A stretch of 64,000 nt of DNA. Source: Aplectana chamaeleonis. Taxonomy: Eukaryota; Nematoda; Chromadorea; Rhabditida; Cosmocercidae. The notes beneath the pieces were generated by a model. It was given only the letters and a program-made list of their open reading frames with translations, was not told where the DNA came from and ran no database searches. Every line of letters starts with the position of its first letter. The first letter of the stretch is position 1. The stretch covers positions 1,262,501 through 1,326,500 of the forward strand of contig JAPDOI010000139.1 in assembly GCA_029168955.1 (NCBI GenBank), read 5' to 3'. The translations under genes and the position numbers were made by a program. Below, one piece after another: positions 20,007 to 30,915 of this stretch.

Positions 20007-21604
20007 ATTTGGCTGCTGGGCACCCGCGGGACCATGAAGGGTGTGTCGCCGTTGGATAGATTCACGTATTGCTGTATCTCGCATTCTCAGGCACTCGAGG
20101 GGGCAAGCCTCGTTCATTTTCGCTCAGGGGGGCCAGCCTTGAACCGTAATTGTGGGCGGAGATTCGAGGGGGACGGCGCTCCAGCCCTCTGCACCGCGTT
20201 GCATGATTTGCAAATCGAGCAGGTTTTCAACGGTGGAGCACACAATCTCAACACTCATTTTCGTCATTAGTTTCACCACTTCATTATTATTCTTCTGCTT
20301 TCACAACTCCGACTCAGAATTCAGTTTCTTCCTCTCAGTAGATTGAGGTTATCTATTCATTTACGTTGGGTTCAGGGCACTATTCCACCGTCTGATGTTT
20401 TTGTTTGTGGGATCTTCGTCGTCTTGCCGAGATGAAAGAAGGCAACTCCTCCAAAATGATCTGATTGAATTCATGGAAGACGGGTTCGAGAAGCTGTCAG
20501 CTCATCAATAGGTATTTTTACCGTTCCTTCGCAGCACCTAACTACAGTTAAAACTTCTATTTTCAGGCAAACGATGTGCGCGATTATAAGTGCGCCTTCG
20601 TTGATGGTGGATGTAATTAGACAGCTCAGGAGGTAGTTCCTTTTGCAGTGAAGTTTGTTATGCAGTCTTTCTGATGAAGATTGTATCCATTGCAGGATTA
20701 CGTAACTTCGGGACCGCACGAGGAACGATTGGAATGCAAAGGCAATGTTGAACCTGCGGAACTTTGGCATCTACTCGCATCGTTATGCTGTAACATGTTG
20801 TTTTTCCTTCCTCATATATCTGCCACTTTATTAGTATCCCATTGTGTGGACATCTGAACCGTGCAAGTTGCGATTTTTGTGTTTTTTTTTCTTTGTGAGG
20901 TGGTTTCCACAGATCACTGTATCTTCAGATTCGGTGATTTTCATAAACAAAGACTGTGTGTTAGCAAAGGTATTACAGTGAAATGAGAAAAAACGAAGAA
21001 GATTGAGGAAGCCGCCTCGCTTTGTATGTACGTCTGTGAACATTCGGGTAGACTACCATTAAAATGAGGAGTATTCTGATTACTGTTATAAATTTTCATG
21101 GTTCTCCAGTGTTTCATAAGTATAATAAAGTTAGAAATCATCTTGAATGGCGAGGAAACGGCGAGAACGGAGCAAATCCTAGGGTACCAAAATTATTGGC
21201 TTTGGGATGACCCGCGTAACCAGTGCGGGTGAGAACCGGGGTAGGACGGTCCCGCCGCGAAGAGACGTTGGGGGCGCCAGCCTCGTTCCACTGGCACGCC
21301 AGCCTTGTCATGGAAGGAAGGCTGGCGTCCTGGTGGAAGTGAGGCTCGCCCCCATCGAGTATCTGAGTTGGAGCACCGTTTCCGCTAGTGCTCAGCTGCG
21401 AACCGAACAAGTTCCAACTTTTCCACATCTTTATATAGCCGTTTACTTCATTTTAGTATAATTCGACTTCAGATATCAGTTCAATCACTTCTATTCACCT
21501 TTAAATGCTCTGAGCTCAATCAATCAGTGTTTTCGTTTTTTTTTACAAAACAAAAACATGTAATTCTATTTTTCAGATATCCGAATAGTCTGATAACTAC
21601 CAAG

Positions 21605-21915
21605 ACTCGACTGCTATTACGCTATGATCGTCAAATACTCTGCTAAAACCGAGGAATTAGGCTCTAGTCGTCCAATATTCTCCTGAAATGTCAGATATTC
21701 TGCTGAAACCTATTCATATCTAGCTATGATCGTCAGATATTCCGCTACAAACTGCTATTACTGTTCTAATCGTCAGATATTCCACTCTAGTCTCCGATTA
21801 ATCTGCTAACATATATTGAATTCTATCAGCACACCGCTACGATCGTCAGATACTTTGCTAAAATCGCCAGATATTCTACTTATCTATATTCTAATCATCA
21901 GTTACTTTGCCACCA
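21605..21915 (+). repeat. Short degenerate repeats CGTCAGATATTCYGCT
   Basis: Words such as ATCGTCAGATATTCCGCTA, GTCCAATATTCTCCTG and CGTCAGATACTTTGCTAAAA recur about eight times with irregular spacing, interspersed with AAACYGCTATTACGCTATG. They lie inside the Mutator-like element and may be transposase-binding subterminal repeats, which is inference. Confidence 0.6.
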
Positions 21916-22703
21916 CCAACACCTGTTCAGCAAATACCTACTGACGTTGACAAGCACTGTTGTCTTCATCAATCATCTGGCTCTTTCTCTGCCACGATGG
22001 AGTACCACTGTCCGAGACCGACTTAGACCTCCTGCTAGTAGATTCCTTGCCTGCTTTCTCACCGTTAACCTATCACATCAGCATTCATTGCGCTTGTGGT
22101 AATTCAAAGGTGACAAAGTAAGCGGGAACCCCCTTCCAGGTCTGCATGAGTGCCAGTATTCCATCTCTTGGCTACCTTTTCATCCCATTCCTCCTAACGT
22201 CAAACTCATCAGTTAGCTTTAGTTGATTTCACTAGATTTGTGCTATGTGAATCAACCAGGGCTTACTGGTAGTTGCGTGCCATGAGCACTGTAACCAGAA
22301 ATACGCATCGAATGCGATACTGAGGTGAGAAACATGTGAGTGATTTCGCAATGTAAATCTACCCAGGAGCCTAGGTTTTCGCAATCCGTCAGGTTCAGAC
22401 GGTCAGCAAATACAATTTTTCCCATTTTTATATCGCTTTCTTGTTCAGCATAAATGATTGAAATTTATGCATCCTTTTGTCGAGCCTACCGCTTTTGTTA
22501 TGTATTGGAATTCAAAACGGAACGGAATGATGAATATCTAGCATCGGTATAATAGCAAAACGAGTATGAGCGCAGAAGAAAAGGTGCTCCAAGGCGAAAT
22601 ACAGTAATACGCGAATCTATCCACAACGACACCCCCCTCATGGTCCCGCGGGTGCCCAGCAGCCAAATTTTTTCGTTGTAGGTTTACTGGCGACTTAATT
22701 TAA

Positions 22704-22712
22704 CCTGAAAAG
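22704..22712 (-). promoter_or_regulatory. Ancestral WBP11 trans-splice acceptor TTTTCAG|G
   Basis: Minus strand reads CGTTCTTTTCAG|GTTAAATTA. Joined to the sequence beyond the element, it would give TTTTCAG|GTTAAATT-ATG-CCG, an 8-base leader typical of spliced-leader nematode genes. It is now 2.7 kb upstream of the ATG. Confidence 0.7.
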
Positions 22713-22831
22713 AACGGGTGCCACTTCGATATGTATGGCACCCATGATAATCATATTCCATTCTAAATGAGCTGATGGTACGAAGAACTTGCACTGGTTT
22801 TTAAAAGATTTTCTAATCGAAATGTGTATCG

Positions 22832-22974
22832 TCGGCATGAATCCGGAAGAGACTTCGCGTTCACTGTTGAAGGTTGGCGCTAACTCGGTACCATATGCTA
22901 TAACATAGGTGCACCGAGTTTGGGCCAACCTCCAAAGGGGAACGCAAAATCTCTTCAGGTGTTCATGCCGATGA
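22832..22974. mobile_element. Palindromic MITE (GCGTTC...GAACGC family)
   Basis: The arms TCGGCATGAATCCGGAAGAG and the inverse of CTCTTCAGGTGTTCATGCCGA enclose a second inverted pair, GAAGGTTGGCGCTAACTCGGT / ACCGAGTTTGGGCCAACCT. Related hairpins occur at 46830-46974, at the right half of 47393-47948, and in part at 3340-3430. Confidence 0.7.
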
Positions 22975-23048
22975 AATGTACTTGGATTGGATAACTGGCA
23001 ATCTGAATAGACAAGCGAGGAAAAAGTATAAATAGGATAAGTTTCTAA

Positions 23049-23225
23049 TGTGCGATGGGGGGGGGGTGCACTGCTGTATCGCACTCGGCCACGTCCATTT
23101 TCCCGTGCCGCAACGACTCTCCTGATTTTGGCATTGGAGGGATACCCCAGGTAGGTGCTCAAAATTAGCGCGGTACAGTAAAATGGGCGTGGCCAATTGC
23201 ACCGCACCAAAGTGCCCCCCCCCCT
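23049..23225. mobile_element. Palindromic MITE with poly-G/poly-C ends
   Basis: Begins with a run of G followed by TGCACTGCTGTATCGCACT, then CGGCCACGTCCATTTTCC; ends with AAAATGGGCGTGGCCAATTG followed by a run of C. A second copy lies at 34799-34965. Terminal homopolymer runs of opposite sense are unusual for TIR elements. Confidence 0.65.
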
Positions 23226-23309
23226 ACCCCACATACTATGCTTACCTGGGCCAAATTCCGGTCCGCTCTTGGAAGGACATTCTTCAAAACAGAGATTGAC
23301 AGAAACCGC

Positions 23310-23786
23310 TTAAAGGCAGTGTTCACGATAATCCTCAATTTTGAGATTATTCGCTATATTGATTAGATGGCCCCCGGGTAGAACTAAAATGACCTAGAAA
23401 TTGAGAAAAACGCACCAGAAGTACACGAAATCCATAAGTATCACACCTCCTCTCAAGTATCACAGGAAGTGTTTGTTGTGACAATCAAATCTTTTGTGAA
23501 CCTGTACTTTGCATCTACTCTTTCATGCTCCCTTCTTTCCTTAGAGCCCTAAATAATCCTGTTTTGCTTAAAATATTCTTCTATTCCCGATCGACCCAAT
23601 TTTCCTCCGGTGACAACCACCATGAACTTGTTCATCCAACCGGAAAACTAGTCCTTGTTGTAGATAAACGTCACTAAAATACGACGTTTTGATGCGTTTC
23701 TTTGTAGTTTTGGTAACACTTGGAGGCCAACGCATTGTTTTAAGTGAAAAATTCGGGAAGGATAATCATCGCGAGCACTGCCTCTA
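23310..23786. mobile_element. TTAA-type TIR element (family A)
   Basis: Starts TTAAAGGCAGTGTTCACGAT and ends ATCGCGAGCACTGCCTCTAA. The interior (GGCCCCCGGGTAGAACTAAAATGACC onward, in part) matches the reverse complement of the element at 51904-52396, so the two are full-length copies in opposite orientation. Non-coding. Confidence 0.8.
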
Positions 23787-24827
23787 AACTCTCGAAGCCG
23801 TTTCAAAACAAATATAAGATTTCACGGAGACAACCTCCCTGCATAAATTCTAGAAAACAGGAAAAAATACCACACGACACCGTCAAATTTTTAGAAAATG
23901 AGCAAAATTATGCATCGTTGCAAAAAAATAAAAATTGAAAACTATTATCTCTCAGAAGCGCGCCGCTCCCACGCGGCTGCTTGAAACGGAGCACACTTTC
24001 CACCACCACCCCTGCCCCTCACACGCGACGAAGAAAATTTCGCTCCATATGAACGTCACGTCAATTCGGAATCTTCATCCTCTTTTAGGTTAAGAAGAGT
24101 CAACAAGGCATATAAAGTTTTGATGCGAGGCTAGATTTCAGCTTGAGCTAACCCCCACTTTTTTTATTTTTCGGCAGGCCCTAAAAACCTGTGCTTCTTA
24201 TATATTTTGATGAAAGCTCCGCAGCAAGACACCATGCTGCCATATATCACTGCTAAAGCACGTGCTCCAAATTTCAACGCAGGAGCACGTGCTGCGAACC
24301 TTTATCGCAGGAGCAACTGCTCCGAATGCGAAGTTTGCAGCGCGCTTCTTCGGCTGGAATTACCACGGGTTGACTAAGGCGTATTAGGGGTATGAGTTAA
24401 TGCAAATATTGTTGCGCTAAATGTGAATCGTTAATTTTTACCAAAAAAACGCGTAACTCATTAATGTGTTAACACATTAAATTTGTATTTCGTTGAAAAT
24501 AGAAAAAAACGTCTACCCTAGAAGAAATCAGTAAATTATCAGGGCTCTTAGAAAAACGTTACAGCAACTTTTTGTACGAGACACCATCTTCAATGCACGT
24601 GAAACTTGCGAGTGATTGTTCATCGATGACAAACAATCAAGACGGAAACAAGAAAGACGACCACTCTTGGAAACAAAGCTCCTCATGCAAAATAATGATC
24701 CAAAATCACATTCTCAAACCGCAGAGACCACATGCTCGAGACCGTCAAAAAGGCCAGCATGATATATTTACTATGCTGAAAAAATGAATGTTTGTTTTTT
24801 TGCCCCGAAGAGTGACTGGTCTGCATC
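23787..24827. other. Intergenic, no gene recognised
   Basis: AT-rich sequence with GCACGTGCTCC/GGAGCACGTGCT words near 24255-24310. The 71-codon frame at 24572-24787 has no recognisable feature. Confidence 0.4.
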
Positions 24828-25300
24828 CTCTATTTCAGAGTGAAATTTGCTTTGTATCTTCGCGCGGAACGAGGGCAGAGACAGCGAGAGTGCTTCGGGT
24901 AGAAGTACTCAGGCAATTCGGTATCAGCAAGCGGCTAGCAGGACAGGCGCAAGGGTTAAGTCATTCCCTTGCTGGTGAAAAAGGGGCGTTCCCTGGGCGT
25001 TCACAGGCCCCTTGCATGGGCCTGCACGAGAGGAGAAAAATTCACAAAGCATCGTGCCGTAGATTTTAGCAAGGGAGCTATGTTCCAAGTACAAGGGACC
25101 TGTAAAGACCCGCTATTTTTTGCAAGGGAGTCATCCTCGGAGAGCAAGGGCGCTATGTTTCAAAGACAAGGGGCCTGCAAAGACCCGTAATTTTTAGCAA
25201 GAGAGTCATCCTCGGATTGCAAGGGGTGTTCAAAAGCTATCGTATATTAGCAAGGGAGGTCATGTCTAATCTCTCCATACTTCTCCTGGCTTGCTAAAGT
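24828..25300 (+). repeat. AGCAAGGG-rich repeat cluster 1
   Basis: Opens with a CCTCTATTTCAGAG end shared with the element at 46389-46550. From 25065 it consists of about 74-bp units containing TTTTAGCAAGGGAG, TATGTTYCAARKACAAGG and CCTGYAAAGACCCG. At least three units are visible (25069, 25142, 25206). A related cluster sits at 35221-35590. Confidence 0.65.
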
Positions 25301-25868
25301 TTCCTCGTCTCTCTTGCTGCTGTTATTGGGACTGTTTAGCCTCGGTTCAGAAAAAGAGCTATAATCGTGGCCCAGTCACTAAATTGGGTCTTATTATACG
25401 ATGAGAGCTCTTTCATCCTCTGTGACCTTATACAGGTACACAATCACACATTATACAAGCATGGCTAATTTTTAATGCGAAAAACAAAGAAAAAACAAAA
25501 CAAAATTTGACAAAGAAGGTGCACAACCACTTATTAGACAAACGTGGCTAACTTTTCATACACAAAACAAACAATAAAGAACAAGTGGAAAAGTATGAGA
25601 AAAATATATATTACAGAAACAAAGACCTTTACAGGTTTCAAAATCATTCAGAGATACCATAAGTATATCATCTCGATCACAGAGTATAGGATTATACAGA
25701 GACACCTTTCCCAGTAGTCACCTATTGAAAAAAAGCAACTGAACACTAATTCATGTATTTCTACTTTCCCTCAAGAACATTCTTTTCTCCCTATCCTACC
25801 TATATCCACAGCTCCATATTTACCTAACGGTAGCACTTGCCTTAAGATCACGTAGAGCACCTAAAGTA

Positions 25869-26148
25869 CGTCCGAATGAGAATGGCGGCCCACGCGGCCG
25901 GCGTGCGTGGCAGGCGGCCGTAGCGTTCACCGCTCTCGGACGAGCATGCGAAAAGTTCCCACCGCCATCGGCTACGAACGGGGCTGGCACCGGCCGGCAG
26001 CAAGCACTGCGCCGATCAATCAGCTCTACAGACGGTGGGAGAGAGTACGGCCGTCGTTGAAATTCAAAAGTCGTCCGTGGGCGGCACATGCGACGGCCGC
26101 CTGTCAAGCCCGCCGGCCGCGTGGGCCGCCATTCTCATTCGGGCACAC
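25869..26148. mobile_element. 280-bp GC-rich TIR element (CCGAATGAGA family)
   Basis: The ends CCGAATGAGAATGGCGGCC and GGCCGCCATTCTCATTCGG are perfectly inverted, and the arms continue CACGCGGCCGGCG / CGCCGGCCGCGTG. Further members lie at 50457-50665 and 60156-60380. No target duplication could be fixed. Confidence 0.8.
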
Positions 26149-26203
26149 CTTATGTAGCATTGCATCACTTATGTGCCTAAATAACATCCAAATGAGTAAC
26201 TTT

Positions 26204-26877
26204 TGAAAGTTTAGATTCCTGGCAAAAGTAAAGATTTGGCATGGCCATTTTTTCGGAATATTAGAAATATGCTCAGTTAAAAGCGGAAGGTAAAGAAAAA
26301 TGGAAAAAGTTTTGAAATATTCCTGAGAACGATTTGGCGTAGAATAATTTGATTTTTGGGAAATGTAGTGAAATAGTTGAAAGTATGATTTGGCAGTCGA
26401 GTTTGAACCAACTATTGATAAGAGTTGTGCTAAAATGAGAGATCGTATTGTATGAGCTAAGCCGTAGAACATATCAAAGAAAATCACGCGTGATATCTAA
26501 CAAACACTTGATTTTACTTTACTTAATACGTAAAGACCGCGGCATTCCAGCTTTCGAACGAGCTTTTACTGCTTGTCTTCCTTACCCCGCGTGATTTTGC
26601 TTTTATATGTTCTACGGGCAAGCTCATACAATGCGATCTCTCATTTAGCACAACTCTTAACAATAGTTGGTTCAAACTCGACTGCCAAATCATACATACT
26701 TTCAATTATTTCACTACATTTCCCAAAAATCAAATTGTTCTACGCCAAATCGTTCTCAGGAATATTTCAAAACTTTTTCCATTTTCTTTACCTTCCCTTT
26801 TAACGGAGTATATTTCTAATCTTTCGAAAAAAATGGCCTAGCCAAATCTTTACTTTTGCCAGGACCCTAAACTTTCA
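26204..26877. repeat. Long inverted repeat, about 297-bp arms, 82-bp spacer
   Basis: Arm 26204-26500 begins TGAAAGTTTAGATTCCTGGC and arm 26583-26877 ends GCCAGGACCCTAAACTTTCA. The arms pair through their length at roughly 90% identity, with small indels. This is a fold-back element with no coding in the spacer. It lies intergenically between the two genes. Confidence 0.88.
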
Positions 26878-27186
26878 GGAATTTACCTAATAAAAACCAG
26901 TTGAACAATCAAAGCAAGCACTTCAGTCAATGTTTTCGACTAGATAAGTACATAAATATATTGATATTCAATTTCAAGCCAGCTGATGTTCTTGATATTT
27001 GATCATCGATGCCGATGATGTAGAGTGTTCTCGTCCACCATCAAAAGACAAGAAAGTTCAGACTTGAAATTTGGCTCAAAACAGCGGTTTTATCGCGATT
27101 TTTTCTCATAGGTTCTACTACTCTGAACCCAGAAAAGGGTTTAGAGTGGAAAAAAAGACAAGCATATTTGATCGAGACCACTTTCT

Positions 27187-27652
27187 TTAAAGGCAGCATA
27201 CACGCTCGACAAAGTTGTTGAGATAACTACGCTACTTGGACCGTATGACCCTAGTAGAACGCTCACGCCGTTGGAAGCTTCAAAATGAGTGAAAACTACT
27301 AAATTTGAGTCGAAAACTTTCGTCAGCCACGCCCGTAAACTTCCAACCCCGCCCCCTCAATATACGAATACGGTCACTTCGGCTGGTTTTTGAAGCTCCC
27401 AACGAGGAGAGCATTCTAGTGCAGGGTGTAAGAGTCTATCGACTTCGCTATGCCAACCGTTTTATCCTATTAGCTATTTCAACCGCTCGGTAAAACTCGT
27501 CTAATTTTACCGCATAACGAAAACAGCCGCTATTCCTGTATCTGCATGCAGTTTTCGTCAGGTTTTTCGTTAGTTTCACATACTACTAGCTCAAAACCTT
27601 CGATTTATGACATAAAACCAATATCATTTTCGAACGTGTCTGCTGCCTTTAA
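27187..27652. mobile_element. TTAA-type TIR element (family A-like)
   Basis: Bounded by TTAAAGGCAGCATACACG and CGTGTCTGCTGCCTTTAA; TTAA is present on both sides. Interior arms (GTTGTTGAGATAACTACGCT and relatives) are not obviously shared with the other family A copies. Non-coding. Confidence 0.75.
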
Positions 27653-29181
27653 GTATGTTATGGGTTATCACATGACTTGCTTTACACGCGCACACAAGTT
27701 TAATTTTTGAGTGGGCAGTTTTCAAATATGGAATTTATTCACAATTCCGTTGTAAAATTTCGAAATAGAACTATACCCTCGAAACACAGATATTAATATC
27801 CCAAACCCGTAACACATATTCTTCATTAGAAGCTCTACTGAATTGTTCTATTATATTTTGAGAAAATAATCTCTACCAGAATTTTTCTGGGAATGAATTC
27901 GAAAGGAAACTATGCAATTTCGCACCCACCACGTATCTCTTTTCGACGTTAACGAAAAATGGCCAAATCCGTGTACCGGGTATACTTTGTCAAAGTCCAT
28001 AAAGAACATATTTAGGTGGGTTGTATGCAGTTAGTTTCATAGAGGTAAGTTTTCAAAAATTATGCCATAACCCGTTTAGTTTTCGGTCTTTAGAAAAATC
28101 TTGATAGAGATAGTTCTCTCACAAGGTTATACTACGATTCAGAATATCTTCTAATGGCGAGTAACTGCTATGCGTTTGGAATCGTATCAGTCATGTTTTG
28201 AGAGAATAGCCCTCATTTGAAATATTACCACGAAAACGCAAATAAATTTCATATTCAAAAACTGCCCATGAAAAACTAAAGCTTGTGAATGTGTTAGGGA
28301 AGGTTTGTGATACTCTGTAACATACTAAAGTTTCTCCACGTTTCTCTATGTCTTGGCCGAGGAATGTGTAAAACAGTATCCGCAGAAATGCCATGGCAAA
28401 AGATTCTACTATACCGGCAGTAAAGAAAACCCATAAATTCACCTGCACATAAGATAGGCACTATGAAATGACAATGATTACCAAAGGAAACTACACTGAT
28501 GCGAAACCTGCGGTCGTTTTTACATCTTTCCTTTGAACACAAGGGTATCCCCGCCGGGGTTAGCATCGATGGCTATAAAATGAACTCTAGAAACTTTTCC
28601 GTAACCATGTTATCTTCATTTTATATGCAGGAAAACGATGAGAAATGGCTTACTTCTAGCATGTCTCCCTTGCTGTGTGGTAGCGGGCTGATATGAGGCT
28701 GTAGCAGCAGTGTGTTATCATCGTTTTTTACAGATGAGCGGATGGTAACATGACCACAGTAAAGTTGCTGGAACTCATTTCATATTCATCATTTCTATCC
28801 CAGGCGGGACACTGCCTCGTGTTTTAGGGGGAAGAAACACAAACGGCCTGTTAACAATTAAGAAGAATGTGTTCGACACAAATGTCTTCAAAAAACATCC
28901 ATCCAGTTACGCGGCTTCGCACTTCCCAATGGTCGATCTACACTACTCAATCAGAGGTTTTTCTGAAACAGTTTTTTATTACTTGCTCTATCAGAAACAG
29001 AGCTGATTATTGTAGCTGAGGTACTGCAGAAGGTGTGGAGAAACCCGAATTCACTCACAACCCCCCCCTCCCCAGATGCGTAATTTGGTCAAACTTTTGG
29101 CGATTCTCTCAAACCTCAAAGCGTGATAGTTCAAAATTTTTTTGATTTTCTCAGAGCTTTTACAACCATATCGCGTTTTCG
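27653..29181. other. Intergenic, no gene recognised
   Basis: The open frames around 28191-28566 (minus) have hydrophobic stretches, but no splice context or family motif that I recognise. The rest is AT-rich unique-looking sequence. Confidence 0.4.
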
Positions 29182-29663
29182 TTAAAGGCACAATCCCAGG
29201 TGATGGGTAAAATTTGATATCATGGTCTGGACAATGTGTGTAGCAACCCTGCCAAATGCGGAATCTCAACTCTTCAGAATAAGCGAGAAAACACGAGCAT
29301 CCATTCTCTCATCCCCTCAAATCAGCACCCATTTGCTCCCCCTACTTCAGAGTTTTCTGTCTCAATAGGGACGAGACGCGCCATGAATTTTGATCAAAAT
29401 TTATGATCTTCCATTTGTTATCGGTCTAGCTTCATATTGTGGCCTGCTAAGGCGCGATGGCTGCGAAAAACGAGGAAAAACAGGCTCGAGACAACTCGTC
29501 TAGGAATTTCTCATCGTCCGAAATCACAATTTTGGAAGAGCAATATTCCCGTTCGTAGTGGGTTCTGAGCGAATCTGGAAACAGCACTGTGTTTAGCCCG
29601 AAATTCTCTTTAAGATAAGCAAAGAAAATGGAACACGATTCAGAGGGTTGGGCTCTGCCTTTG
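29182..29663. mobile_element. TTAA-type element (family B), single copy
   Basis: Starts TTAAAGGCACAATCCCAGGT and ends GGGTTGGGCTCTGCCTTTGA. Shared internal words (GCCAAATGCGGAATCTCAAC, CGAGACAACTCGTC, TTCGTAGTGGGTTCTGAGC) align with both halves of the inverted dimer at 13688-14797 and with 53056-53560. Confidence 0.75.
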
Positions 29664-30915
29664 ATGATGTACCGTTGTTCTCACTTTGTTCGAGCACTCT
29701 TCCCGGAATGAGGTTTACGTTATACATAGACTGGCAGAAACCCGCGTAGGTCCTTTCTGTATATTTCTCTCTTTGATTCCTTTTTGCCCTTATTACATCA
29801 TGCTAGCCTTGTTCCGAGGAGCGCAGACGATTGTACAGTATTGTTTTGCTAGGGTTGTCGATGTAATTTCATATCAAACTCATCTCCCCCTTTTGCAGTT
29901 TTAATAAGTAGACGTAACCATCTGTCGGTTTTCTGATTTTTTTACAGAATATCAATCGTCTGAAAGGAATCGCGCTGGGATTATCTACTTGAAATTAAAA
30001 AGAAAGAAAGAGTGCTGATCCTTTTTTGTTGTTTATATGATGTTTTGTTACTTTGTCAGGTCTCCTCCTCAGCACATTTTTGTTTACTTGATTTCGACTT
30101 TAAAAACATCTTATTGCTTGTCGTCGTAACTAACCACGATATAGTTGTTCGTATGTTGAAAGCAGCTAGAGGCTCAACAACAATTGCCGCTACTGTAAGA
30201 ACAACTAGAACAAATTAACTTTACTGACAGCTTTGACAGCCTCAACTTTAGCGACAGCTTTAACAACTAAGGAATTCTTGAGAAAAAGTAATGGCGAATA
30301 CTGCTGCTTTGGTCGAGAAAACAGTGGTAGAGCATGATAATAACATTTGAGGAGCCTCGTAGACTAAAAGTTTCTGGGAACTCAAAAGCGATTAAAGACC
30401 TTCTATTCTCTAGATACCATTGGCTCGCCTTAGTCAGACAGCAACCCCGGGGTGACTGAAGAAGGTCATATTCTCTAAGGACTAATCACTTGAGATTCAT
30501 GAGGGCCGAATAGCCGTCAACGATAGTAGGCTTCCTAGGTTGATGGTCGGCCGGATCAAGGGCACTACTGCACCTTCTGTATTTGGTAGCGGCAAACGTA
30601 ACGGGCCGACAGCGCGCAACACTCAAGTGGCAGATTTATTGCGGACAACCACAAATTTCCTCTGTTGTGGAACTCACTATATTTAACCGAACTGAAGGAT
30701 ATCCGAATACTTGAGCGCTAGATTTATTGACGGTTTTGGTATTATTCCTTCAAGCCCATAAGAAAATGTTCAAAAAAATTCGGATTTTACATTAATCCGA
30801 AGAAGAAGATTATTCGACCAAGCCACAGCGCGAGGTATGATACAAGTTTGTTCCGACCCCCTAATCCCGTAATTTCCTCAGTGCCCACCGGTGAGCAGAT
30901 AATGATTGATCACGA

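Larger units (their letters stand above)
19980..22695. mobile_element. Mutator-like (MULE-type) element at the WBP11 start codon
   Basis: The TIRs begin AGTCGCCAGTAAACCTAC on both ends and run about 105 bp (19980-20084 and 22591-22695) at roughly 90% identity. A perfect 9-bp duplication flanks the element. Long TIRs plus a 9-bp duplication are characteristic of Mutator-like elements; the family assignment is inference because no transposase is seen. The interior (2.5 kb) has no long open frame. It holds GC-rich blocks near 20090-20180 and 21210-21370 with the shared word GGGGCGCCAGCCTCGTTC-like, and an array of short CGTCAGATATTCYGCT words at 21610-21910. Confidence 0.9.
19971..22704. repeat. 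9-bp target-site duplication pair TAATTTAAC
   Basis: The copies at 19971-19979 and 22696-22704 are identical and directly abut the two inverted ends of the 2.7-kb element. On the minus strand the duplicated word is GTTAAATTA, spanning the base after the ancestral TTTTCAG acceptor up to the A of the WBP11 start codon. Confidence 0.92.

Noticed and set aside
22695..23234. 179-codon minus-strand open frame
   Set aside because: It spans two palindromic MITEs and their junction with the Mutator-like element; no family resemblance.
28191..28566. Hydrophobic minus-strand frames resembling membrane segments
   Set aside because: Two overlapping frames, neither with splice context or family signature.
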